64,000 nucleotides of DNA, taken from Saccharum officinarum (lineage: Eukaryota > Streptophyta > Magnoliopsida > Poales > Poaceae). The notes under the pieces are model-generated. The model did not search any database. It worked only from the letters and a program-made list of their open reading frames with translations, and was not told the DNA's origin. The stretch lies in NCBI GenBank assembly GCA_020631735.1, contig CM036168.1:100584036-100648035 (forward strand). Direction: 5' to 3'. Made by a program: the position numbers and the translations under genes. Shown here piece by piece: positions 1 to 10,044 of this stretch (the first letter of the stretch is position 1; each line of letters begins with the position of its first letter).

Positions 1-26
1 TGAAGGATGATGAATCCATCCTGAAG

Positions 27-1790
27 ATGTTCTATAGGCTCCAAGTCATTGTCAATGATCTCAAGGGGCTTGGAGAGAAGGTTGAGGACAAGGACTTCTC
101 ACACAAATTCTTGATGTGCTTACCCAAGAAGTTTGCCACCTTAAGAAGAATGATCTTTAGAGAGGGATTGGACAAGGTCAAACCAACCGATGTGCTTGGA
201 GATATAATGACCGATGCCTAATACAATGATGATGAAGATGAGGTAGATGAGAAGAAGGAGACCAAGGTCAAGCAAGAGAAGCCCATTGCATTCAAGGCTT
301 CATCTTCTAAGGGCAAGAGCAAGGTGGAGAGCGATGATGATGATCCATTCGATGATGAGACCATGGCCCTCCTAGTGCACAAGATGGGGAGGTTCATGAA
401 GAAGAAAGGATATGGGGCAAGGAAGAGAAGAGACACTATAAAGGCAAAGATCCTTTGCTACAATTGCAATAGCCCCGATCACATAGTGGCGGATTGTCCC
501 TATGAAGATAAGAGATTTCATAATGGGGACTTGAAGCTCAAGAAGAACAAGAAGGAAAAGAAAGAGAAGGAGAAGAAAGCAAAGAAGAGCTTCACATTCA
601 ACAAGAAGAAGAAGGGTGGTGGTTATGTGGTCACATGGGATAGTGACAACTCCGATAGTGATGATGATGCAAGCTCTAGTGATGATGAAAGGACCACTCG
701 GCGAGCCATTGCAAGCATCGCCCTCTCCAACAAGCCATCCATCTTTGACACTACATCGACATGTCTTATGGCTAAGCCCACCAAGGTAAAATATGATGAT
801 AGTGATGATGATTCTTGTGCTAGTGATGGTTGTAAGAGTGATGATGAGGAGGATGAGGACTACTCTAAGGATGATCTATTGGGCATAATAGATCAAATGA
901 GCAAGGGCTACAAGAGGACAACCAAGAAATACAAAATCTTGGAACAAGAGCTTATTGCCAAGAGTAATGAAAATGATGCCTTGATGGAGGAGCTTGTTGC
1001 TCTTAAAAAGAGTAAGGAGTGCAAAGAAATTGAACAAGAGCTCATAGCTCTTAGGAAATCCTTTGATGAGCTAGAGGCCTCTCGTGAGTGTCTAAAGGAA
1101 GACCACGAGGACCTTGAAGTTGCTCACACTAGGCTTAAGGAAGCCCACTCCACTCTACTTGAGCTCATCAAGAAAAAGGACCTCAAGTTGGAGAAGTTCA
1201 TGAAGGAAGCTAAGGAAGAGCAAATGATTGTCACTTGTGATATTGGACTAACATGTGATATTATTGATGATTCTTTATTTATTGGTCCTACTAATGCTTC
1301 ATGTAGCTCATCATCATCCACCATAACCAACTCTATCTCCACTACTAGTGATTCATCACTTGTGGTTGAGAATGAGACTCTCAAGAGAGAGGTGGATGAT
1401 CTCACCCATGCATTAGGCAATGCCTATGGTGGGGATACCCGCTTGCTAAAATGCTTGGATAGCCAAATGTTCTCTCTTAATAAATAGGGTTTGGGCTATA
1501 CTCCCAAGAAGGGCAAGGCGGTCTTTGCTACTCCAAAGCCTCGCTTTGTGAAGAGCAATGGTCGTTATTGCAATAGATGCAAGCAAGTTGGGCATCTAGA
1601 GATTAATTGTAATAAAATAAATAAGAACAACAACAAGTTTCATGCTAAAATGGATTGCATTTCTTTTGATTCTTGTTATGTGCTTACCAAGGGTGAGAAG
1701 GGTGTGCAAGCTAAGTTTGTTGGTACACCAATTATGGGTCCAAAGAAGGATGTCATTTGGGTACCAAAGAGCTTAGTGACTAACCTCTAA
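27..1790 (+). pseudogene. Copia gag (UBN2-like domain, two CCHC knuckles, coiled coil), with stops
   Basis: This is the retrotransposon capsid/nucleocapsid protein. The N-terminal piece (27-221) resembles the UBN2/gag fold of Copia elements. The reading frame then continues through a stop at 219-221 into an acidic and lysine-rich stretch. A first zinc knuckle (CYNCNSPDHIVADC) lies near 460-500, a long Glu/Leu/Lys-rich coiled coil at about 880-1215, and a second knuckle (CNRCKQVGHLEINC) near 1570-1615. All pieces share one frame, interrupted by stops at 219-221, about 1485-1487 and 1788-1790. Each sits where a Gln codon would fit, so single C-to-T changes could explain them (inference). The true start is upstream of the window. 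Confidence 0.85.
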
Positions 1791-1826
1791 GAACCTAAAC
1801 AAGTATGGGTACCTAAGAAATATTAA

Positions 1827-4721
1827 TTTGTTTTACAGGTCAATTACAAGGCCAGAGGAAGACATTGGGTGCTTGATAGTGGGTGCTCTCAACATATGAC
1901 CGGTGATTCAAGAATGTTCAACTCTCTCAAATCAAATAATAGTGACATCGATAGTATCACATTTGGTGACAATAGCAAGGGTGATGTGAAGGCTCTTGGA
2001 AGGATTGCAATCTCAAATGATCATAGTATTTCCAATATGCTCTTAGTTGAAAAGTTAAACTTCAATCTTCTCTCGGTTGCTCAATTGTGTGATCTTGGTT
2101 TTAAGTGCATATTTGGTGTTGATGATGTGGAGATAGTGTTGATGGCTCTGACTTGATCTTCAAAGGCTTTAGATATGAGAATCTATACTTGGTTGATTTT
2201 AATGCTACTGACACTCAACTTTCAACATGCTTGCTCACCAAATCAAGTATGGGTTGGTTATGGCATAGAAGACTTGGTCATGTTGGCATAAAGCAATTGA
2301 ACAAGGTAGTGAAGCATGACTTATTTAGAGGCTTGAAGGATGTCACATTTGAGAAAGATAAGCTATGTAGTGCATGTCAAGCCGGAAAGCAAGTTGGCAA
2401 CACTCATCCATTGAAAAGCATTATGAGTACTTCTAAGGCATTTGAGTTGTTGCACATGGATCTATTTGGGCTAACTACATACACAAGCATTGGTGGCAAC
2501 AAGTATGGCTTTGTGATTGTGGATGATTTCACTAGATATACATGGGTATTCTTTCTTATGGACAAGAGTGATGTGTTTGACATATTCAAGAAGTTCATCA
2601 AGAGAGTGCAAAATGAGTTTGAGACTACAATCAAGAAAGTGAGAAGTGACAATGGAAGTGAGTTTAGAAACACAAGAGTTGATGAGCTATGTGATGCGCT
2701 TGGAATCAAACATCAATTCTCGACCAAGTATACACCTCAATCAAATGGATTAGTTGAGAGGAAGAATAGAACCTTAATTGATATGGCAAGATCAATGTTG
2801 AATGAGTATAATGTGAGTCATTCATTTTGGGCCGAAGCAATCAACACGGCTTGCTTCTATAGCAACCACCTCTATTGCCACAAGTTCCTAGAGAGGACAC
2901 TATATGAGATCTTAAATGGAAGAAAGCCTAACATTGCATACTTTCGGGTATTTAGTTGCAAATACTACATCTTGAAGAAGGGCACTAGATTGAGCAAGTT
3001 TGAGAAGAAATGTGATGAAGGATTCTTACTTGGTTACTCAACTACTAGGAAAGCTTATAGAGTTTGGAATTTGGCTAGTGGTCAACTTGAAAAAGTGCAT
3101 GATGTTGAGTTTGATAAAACTAATGGTTCTCAAAATGAAGAAGATAACTTGGATGATGTGAGAGGAACTTAATTGACCAATGCTATGAAAGAAATGGATA
3201 TTGGTGATATTAAGCCAAAGCAAGTGATTAATATGGATGACAACAAAGATCAAGTGCTCTAAAGTCCAATTACACAAGCTAGTGGTTCTCTAATGCAAAA
3301 TCAAGCTAGTACATCATCTCAAGTGCAACAAGATCAACAAGTGGCAAGTTCATCATCTCCAACTCATGATCAACATCAACACCCAAGCAATCAAGTGCAA
3401 GTGCTTCAACCAACCAACATTGCTAGAGACCATCCATTGGATTCTATCATTGGTAACATACAAAGGGGAGTTCAAACTAGATCAAGATTAGCATCATTTT
3501 ATGCTCACTCTTCTTTTGTGTCAATAGAAGAACCCAAGGACATTAATAAAGCATTGAGAGATCTGGATTGGGTAAATACAATGTATGAAGAGCTCAACAA
3601 CTTCAAGAGAAATGAAGTATGAGAATTAAATGAGAGGCCTAAGGATCACAATGTCATTAGAACAAGATGGGTCTTTTGCAACAAGCAAGATCAAGATGGG
3701 ATAGTAGTAAGGAACAAAGCAAGACTAGTGGCTCAAGGTTACACACAAATAGAGGGTCTTGACTTTGGTGAAACTTATGCCCCGGTTGCAAGATTGGAAG
3801 CAATTAGGATCTTACTTGTCTATGCTTGTGCTCACAATATCAAGCTATATCAAATGGATGTGAAGAGTGCATTTCTCAATGGATATATCCAAGAGGAGGT
3901 GTATGTGAAGCATCCTCCCAGTTTTGAAGATGACAAGAAACCCAATCATGTATACAAGTTAAGGAAGGCTTTGTATGGATTGAAGCAAGCACCTAGAGCA
4001 TGGTATGAAAGATTAAGAGATTTCTTGCTAGCCAAAGGATTTGTCATGGGCAAAGTGGATACTACTCTATTCACCAAGAAGATTGGAAAAGACTTGTTTG
4101 TGTTGCAAATATATGTTGATGATATCATATTCGGTTCAACCAATCAAGATTATTGTGATGAGTTTAGGAAAATAATGGCAAAGGAATTTAAAATGTCAAT
4201 GATCGGTGAACTTAGTTTCTTTCTTGGACTTCAAATCAAACAAATAAAGGAAGAAACATTTGTGAGCCAAACCAAGTACATCAAAGATATGCTCAAGAAG
4301 TTTGGCATGGAAGATGCAAAGGGCATTACAACCCCAATGAGCACGAGTGGAAGCTTGGATAGTGACAAGAGTGGCAACATGGTGGATCAAAAACTATATA
4401 GATCAATGATTGGTAGCCTACTCTATGTGACAACATCAAGGCCCGATGTAATGTTTAGTGTATGCATGTGTGCAAGATTTTAAGCCTCACCAAGAGAAAG
4501 TCATTTGAAGGCAACAAAGAGAATATTGAGGTATTTAAAGCATACACAAGATGTTAGATTATGGTATCCCAAAGGTGCAAGTTTTGGGCTAGTTGGATAT
4601 TCGGATTCCGACTATGCCAGTGAAAAAGTTGAGAGAAAGAGCACCTCCGGAACTTGTCAATTGTTGGGAAGATCACTTGTCTCTTGGTCATCCAAGAAGC
4701 AAAATAGTATTGCACTATCTA
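1827..4721 (+). pseudogene. Copia pol: protease, integrase, reverse transcriptase, partial RNase H
   Basis: The protease motif is LDSGCSQHMTGD (about 1872-1907). A frameshift near 2135-2155 separates it from the next piece. The GAG-pre-integrase zinc site begins WHRRLGH and ends CSACQAGK. The integrase core carries MDLFG, VDDFTRY, RSDNGSEF and a Glu in NGLVERKN. The RT has the Copia signature YVDDIIFG (about 4110-4135) after [10 protein letters not shown]. RNase H starts at GYSDSDYA and breaks off at SIALST. Further stops lie at 3170-3172, about 3260, 3620-3622 and 4481-4483. Apart from the one frameshift, all pieces stay in one frame, so the damage is mostly point mutation. A stop followed by TTTGTTTTACAG separates gag from protease and may be an ancestral gag/pol boundary. 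Confidence 0.88.
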
Positions 4722-5398
4722 CCTGTAAGGTCCTAGATGGCTAGAGGGGGGGTGAATAGCCTATAAAAATTCTACAAGCACCACTAAGCAAACTTGTTAG
4801 AATAACAAACGGCGTAAAGCGAGTTTTGCTTAGCCAAAGGTTGTGATGCAAGCCTCCTATCTACAAGTCTAGTAGATTATGATCTCTAGTTCACACAAGT
4901 GCTAAGTCACTAACTTACACTAGTGAGCAAGCTAACAACTACTAGAAAAGGCTACCACTAGAGCTACACAAAAAAATCTAGTAAAAGTAAATGCGAGAGA
5001 GAGGATTGTGAATCTTATACCGACGGTGGAGTGAAGATGTTGCCAATCACCAAGATGATATACAATCAATTAATATTGACAACAACACAATATGTAGACC
5101 AATCACCGGGAGACAAGAGACACAATATTTTTGTTCACCCGGTGTTCACTTGTGCACCGATAAACTACGTCACCGGTTGTGTCGACCAACACTTAGATGG
5201 TTCCTCGGTGTGACCCTCAAGTCACTTGCCCCTCAAGGCACGCCCCGCAAGGCACCGCAAGACACCACTCTCAAGTGAGGTAACTCAATGACACGCGCAA
5301 TCCAATAGAGTTGCTTTTGGCGTCCCGCCGAGGAAAGCACAAGAACCTCTTACAAACAACCGGAGGTGGCCAAGAACAATCACCTTCTCTTGCCAACG
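4722..5398 (-). mobile_element. Antisense fragment of a SIRE-type Copia LTR
   Basis: The segment opens with TGTAAGGTCCTAGATGGCTA, the reverse complement of the kind of LTR end seen at 41460-41486 (CTCTAGCC...GACCTTACA). The next 60 bases also match that LTR in reverse, including the shared AAAATTCTACAA. It is therefore the 3' part of a minus-oriented LTR inserted in the Copia body, cut off at 5398 by E1. No convincing gene is present. Confidence 0.7.
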
Positions 5399-7642
5399 TG
5401 TAACACTCCGGTGTTACGCAATGCATTTTTGCATAACAATCATATTGCACCGCATTCATAACATTATAATCATGTGTGGTAAATTATAATTTGATTAAAA
5501 TAAAAGCTTGAAAATAATGTATGTGATAAATTGTATTAATATGATAATCACATTGTACCAAAAATCTTGCAACTATAATTTTTCATCACTTGGAACCCTA
5601 GTTCAAATTTTGGAGCAACTAGATGACTCAAATTTTGTCAAAAACTTGTTCAAAAATATTTATGAAAAATATTCAAAAATATTCCCTATTTTAGCTTTTA
5701 TTCTGCCATTCAAAATCTATTAAGAATTTTCAGTTGGCCCCTTAATCAAAGTTGTAGAGAATTTAATTTTGAGCAACTTTTATTTTAGGGCCAATCCCAT
5801 AAAATGTCTTCTTCTTGTTCAAAATGGAGTTTGAAGTTTGAAATGCATTTAAATTTGAATTTGGAAAATCAAAAAAATTGAAATTTGCCTTAGCAGGCCG
5901 CAGCCTCATTTCTCGGCCCGTTCGCGAGGCAGCCCGGCCCAGCCGCCCGCGCGCTCGCCCGCTCGCCAGCGCACGCCGCGACACGCGCGCGCCCGCGCAG
6001 ACGCCGCGCGCCCCGTGGCCGGCATGCGCCGCTCGCCGTCGCCATCTGGCCGCCGGTGGCCCCCGCAGCGCGCGCCTCGGTCTTCTAAGCCGCCCGCGCT
6101 CCGCACCCGCTCTCCCATTCCCAGCTTCCTCGCCCCGGCCCTCCTCCGCTCTCTGCTCCGCGAGCGCCGCCCGCGCGAACACCGCCACCGCCGCACCCGC
6201 CGGCCAAATTGGCCGCCGGTGAGCCGCCATTGCTCGCCCTCTCGCGCACCCGACTTCGCCCCTTTCTCCGACAGCCCGTGCGCACCTTGTCGCCACCTTC
6301 TGAGCCCAGCAGGTGGGGATCCCGTGTTTTCGCCGTCGGCGGCCATGGCGCCACCGCGCGCGGCCTCCCGCCGAGGCGGCTCCCGCTACCCCTCTCGCCT
6401 CCCTAGCTCCAAAAACGGGTTCGCCCTCTCGTCGCGGTTCTCGTGCGCTCCTTGCTCCGTCCGCTCGCGACCGGAGACGGCCGCTGGCCGATGGCAGTCG
6501 CCGCGCTGCCGCGGCCAGGGTCGCCGCCATGGCGTGACCGCGGCCGCGCCCGACCGCGCGAGGCCAGGCCGGCCTTGGGCCGAAGCCCGAGCCGGGCCAG
6601 CTCGCTCTTCGCTCCCCGCGCGCGTGAGCAGGCCGCGAACCGCCGTGGGCCGATCTTTTCCCTCGGGCCGGCCCAGCGCCTTAAAAAGAAATCCATTTCC
6701 ATTTTCTTTTTATTATTCTTGATGAAAAAGCACTTGGAAAATGATTTCTTGGTCATTTTAGCTCAAAAAAATTATGAAATAAATTTCTTTAGATGAAATG
6801 GAACCAGATCTATGATCTAAAATTATTGCATGTCAAATTTGAGATACTTTTCTGTAGAGTTTTTAATTAACTATTGAAATGGCTGTTTTCTTGTTAATTG
6901 CTTAATAAATCCTAGAAAAATCAGAAAAATATGATTCCAAGTTTATTAATCTTTTTGTGTCATGTACTTTCTAGGGAAATTTTATAGCTTGGGTGTTCTG
7001 TATAAAAATTTGTAGTTGCAGTTCAAATGCTTTCTATTACCAATATTTGTTATTTTTGTTATTTAAATAAATTTGAATAAAACATGCAAGTGATAATTTT
7101 TCTATAGTGATTGTTTAGGGAGTAGATAGTAGGAAAATTCCTAAATCTGTTGTTTGATACTTTTCATAATGTAAAATATTTTAAATATCCATTTTAGGCC
7201 TTATTTTGTTATTTTTGTATAGTAAGTTCTAATTATCCAAATGCAGTAAAAATTTTATGTCAAGCTATTCTTGATATTAGTAACCCACTGTAATTTTATG
7301 AGATTTTTCTGAGCTACTAAAATATGTGTTGCTGTTCAACCTTAGGACTAATTAGGGTTTCTATTTATTCTTTAATGCAAAAATAGTTAGTAAACTATAC
7401 TTTGGTGTATCTTTGAAGCACCTTGGGTGTTCAAGTACTCTTGCATGGTAGGAACTAGTGTTGGTAGTTTCCGAGTACATGTTCTTGGATGATGTTGACT
7501 ACCTTGTAGAAGAGTCATAAGTTCCACATAATCCGATGACATAATACATTCATTACACCGTATGCATTCCGCATCTTCATCATCTCATGTCACTTCTGCA
7601 TTTCACCTATGCATGTTGCACTCATACTTCTGCATCATACAG

Positions 7643-7814
7643 GATCGCAGGAAGTGGTTCCGGCAGTTGTTCCCGAGGACGCAGAGGAGCAGCCCGAGGA
7701 GCCGGAGCCAGCAGAAGTAGAAGAGGAGTCCGGTGAAGAGCTTCCGGAGTGTCCTGACCATCGTCCCAGTACCTTCGAGCGAGGCAAGCCCCGGAGCATT
7801 TCTCCCCGGTTTGC
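7643..7814 (+). other. Acidic small ORF inside the LTR, possible coding exon
   Basis: The reading frame begins just after an acceptor-like CATCATACAG and encodes about 57 residues. A Glu/Pro-rich, Val-containing stretch is followed by a C-terminal block reading GEELPECPDHRPSTFERGKP and then RSIS. The same block occurs in the 3' LTR (18135-18306) and, with many third-position differences, in the E2 LTR (49501-49685, minus). A shorter relative (FEQGKPRCI) is in the E3 LTR near 58055-58085. Over 24 aligned codons E1 and E2 differ at nine synonymous codons and one amino acid. That pattern suggests selection on protein. No known domain is recognised, and expression and splicing partners are unknown. 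Confidence 0.55.
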
Positions 7815-8769
7815 AATTAATTATTTATTAATTTTTCTTAATCTGATGCATTAAGTTTAGGAGTTGTTTGCAAACGTTGCTGCATTATACCTTGTGCCAC
7901 CTTGTTTTACCCGATCCTTGTCACCCTGGTGTCCACGGTCAATACTTGCTTAGCTTGCTTAGACCGGTAGAAGTCGGGTGATTGCCTGTCATCCGCGAGC
8001 TATAGGGGATTACCTGGTTTTATGTGAAAGAATGTCTTGTGAGAATAACTAAGTGTGGGAATGAATGTGAGACCGGGCGGAAGCTTGCAGGGTTCTGGAC
8101 TGTAGTGTCTTCCGTCTGTGTCGATTAAGGACCGTCCGATGTCGGGCCTCGGGTCATGTTGAACGCATGCCTCACATTTAGCTGGCCGGATAAAGTACCT
8201 TTCGACCGCGAAGCCGGGAGATTATTCGGGCCGAGTGGATTGCCTGCAACGCACTGTACCGGAGCAGTAGTGGCAGGAAACGGGGGCGCGATGATAAGGC
8301 CAAAGAGCAGTCGGGCGGCCCCCGGGTACATGTGGTTCCTGGCAAGCTCGCGACTTTACCTGAATGGTCGACTCGGGGACCAATACCTCACTTTAGCGGG
8401 TGAGTGAGGTTTGTGTGAGGAATAAATTACCAGCTGGTCAATAATCGATTCGAATCGCCATCGTTCACTGGATAGTGAGCACTTGACTTGAGTTACTTCA
8501 TCGTAGTAATATGGATACAACACTTGGATAGTTATGAGAAAATGACATGGTAATTATTGTCAAATATCAATGGTAATCCTTGCTTGCTCAATTACATGGT
8601 TACTTTAGCATAAAGTGCAAATATAGTTGACAAGAGAATAAAGATTTAGAAGATGACATGCTTTTGTAAATGATTTGCTAAGCTAAAAATGCTTTTCTTG
8701 CAAATGAGTCAGCTACCCCACCAAAATGCCTATCATGATCCTTGGAGTCTTTTGTTTTGGTTCTGTCGG

Positions 8770-8824
8770 GTAAGTCTAGCTGAGTACCTTCTCGTACTCA
8801 GGGCTTTGTTCCCACTTGTTGCAG
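8770..8824 (+). promoter_or_regulatory. Intron-like LTR element: GTAAGT ... hairpin ... TTGTTGCAG
   Basis: A consensus-like donor (CGG|GTAAGT) is followed 55 bases later by an acceptor (TTGTTGCAG|ATGG). Between them is a perfect 8-bp stem, CTGAGTAC/GTACTCAG (8780-8787 with 8794-8801), with a 6-base loop. The same arrangement occurs in the E1 3' LTR (19262-19316), in the E2 LTR (48494-48548, minus, also 55 bp) and in the diverged E3 LTR (57080-57132, minus, 53 bp). A 53-55-bp length is very short for a plant intron, so an RNA structural or transcriptional role is an alternative. Confidence 0.5.
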
Positions 8825-9255
8825 ATGGACAGATGTACTATGGTTATTGTATCAACTGTCTCTACCCTGCGATGGGCGAAGCCTAGGACCATGGGCAATG
8901 GTCACTCACTACTCCTCGTCTGATGCTTTTGTGGGAGATGATCGCGAGCTGGCACTGTATTTTGGAAAAAGATGTGTGTGTGTGTGTGCTTTGAACTAAT
9001 GCTTCCGCTACTTTATTTGAAACTGGTTTGTAATAACTATGTTTAAACTCCGATGTATTTTGTGCCGCAAACTACTGTGTAACTTATGAAGGTAATCGCT
9101 GAACTTATTACGATCTTGGCTGTGATGTGAAATGGTTTGAAATCCGTCGAGATTTCACGGACTACCGGGTTATACGGGCTTAAGTTTGGTAAATTGCCCA
9201 TCCGTTGGATGATTTTCTTACTTAATCTCGTATAATTGGGCGGTTCTGTTACAGC

Positions 9256-9267
9256 TGGCATCGGAGC
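9256..9267 (+). other. Primer-binding site, tRNA-iMet type (degenerate)
   Basis: TGGCATCGGAGC lies two bases after the 5' LTR. It matches the usual initiator-Met PBS (TGGTATCAGAGC) at 10 of 12 positions. It would prime minus-strand DNA synthesis. Confidence 0.75.
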
Positions 9268-10044
9268 ATGGTTTAGCGTAATTACTGTTCATAAGTGTAT
9301 TTAAACCAAAACCCTGCTTAAAAAGTGTGATTTTGAAACTAAAAAAAAAAGTGTGCCAGTGGTCATATCCTGTATGCCCAGTTAAGGACTCTAGGTGGCT
9401 ATTTAAGTACTAACTTGGGGTTCTGCACCATATTTCTTTTTCGTTGCTCATACGGCGTGCTATTGTATGAGTGCCACTTAATTGAGTGGTAATGTATGGA
9501 TCAGTTACCTCTACGCTTCGGTAAGTGTGAGTTGTGAGAGCATGATCGGATACACCGCCGATCTAGGGAAAGTGCTTATATGATACTTGGATAATTACAT
9601 GTTTTACACATGTTTTTATAAAAGTGTCGCATGTGTGGGTGTTCCGTCCGTTGAGGCGATGCCGTCAATAGGACGATGTGTTTGGGTAGTCACTACCGTT
9701 GTACACGCATCTGGGGATTCGTGTAAAGCGTGTAGATAGATTTACTGCTTTCATGCATTCATGGGGAATGGGCTGAAATGAGTTTTCTGCAGGTACATAA
9801 CAGCGTATCGTGTAGACCGAATTAGTTACGTATATGAGAGATCGTTGTATGCCACCGAATTCACCGTTAGATGTTTTTTTTTTCCCTAAGTTTGTGAGAA
9901 CGTAAGACTCGTGCATGCATCATATTGTTTGTGCATTCCATTCATGGCATGCATTCCTCCCCTTATAAAAGGATTATCCCATTTTGATAAAAGCGACCTC
10001 AACTAAAATATGTTCTCACCGGGTAATTAAAACTTGTGCTACAG
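9268..10044 (+). other. E1 untranslated leader, no gene seen
   Basis: About 780 bases of low coding potential follow the PBS. The last 45 bases are AT-rich and end in GTGCTACAG directly before the ATG of the extra ORF, which looks like a 3' splice site. A CTTATAAAAGG motif near 9961 resembles a TATA box about 80 bases upstream of that ATG. Neither use is proven. Confidence 0.4.

Larger units (their letters stand above)
1..4721 (+). mobile_element. Copia LTR retrotransposon body, SIRE/Maximus-like, decayed, 5' end outside window
   Basis: Conceptual translation gives, in order, gag with CCHC knuckles, aspartic protease, GAG-pre-integrase and integrase, reverse transcriptase, and the start of RNase H. 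Integrase before RT is the Copia order. The long gag with a coiled coil between two zinc knuckles fits the SIRE lineage of grasses (inference). The 5' LTR is upstream of the window. The RNase H reading ends abruptly at about 4721, where an antisense LTR fragment begins, so the 3' part and the 3' LTR are missing. Several in-frame stops and one frameshift show that this copy is dead. Confidence 0.9.
5399..9253 (+). repeat. E1 5' LTR
   Basis: The LTR runs from TGTAACACTCCGG to GGTTCTGTTACA and is repeated at 15890-19745. It has an AT-rich start, a sharply bounded GC-rich island (about 5886-6680), a long AT-rich stretch (6690-7400), then a conserved second half with a small acidic ORF (7643-7814), a conserved block (8100-8400), an intron-like hairpin element (8770-8824) and a short GT run near 8973-8988. 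Long ORFs in the GC island occur on both strands and look like compositional artefacts. A TTAAAAAG motif at the downstream edge of the island (about 6681) could serve as a core promoter (inference). Confidence 0.93.

Noticed and set aside
5763..6796. Several long overlapping ORFs on both strands in the E1 LTR (also at 16271-17287)
   Set aside because: They sit in a GC-rich island with few stop codons, overlap on both strands, are Arg/Ala-rich without domains, and are not kept in the E2 LTR.
8125..8407. Conserved ORF pair in the second half of the LTR (also in E2 at 48948-49194)
   Set aside because: The DNA is conserved, but E1/E2 differences are mostly amino-acid changes (for example Thr to Ile, Phe to Ser, Asn to Tyr, Met to Lys), so protein selection is not supported.
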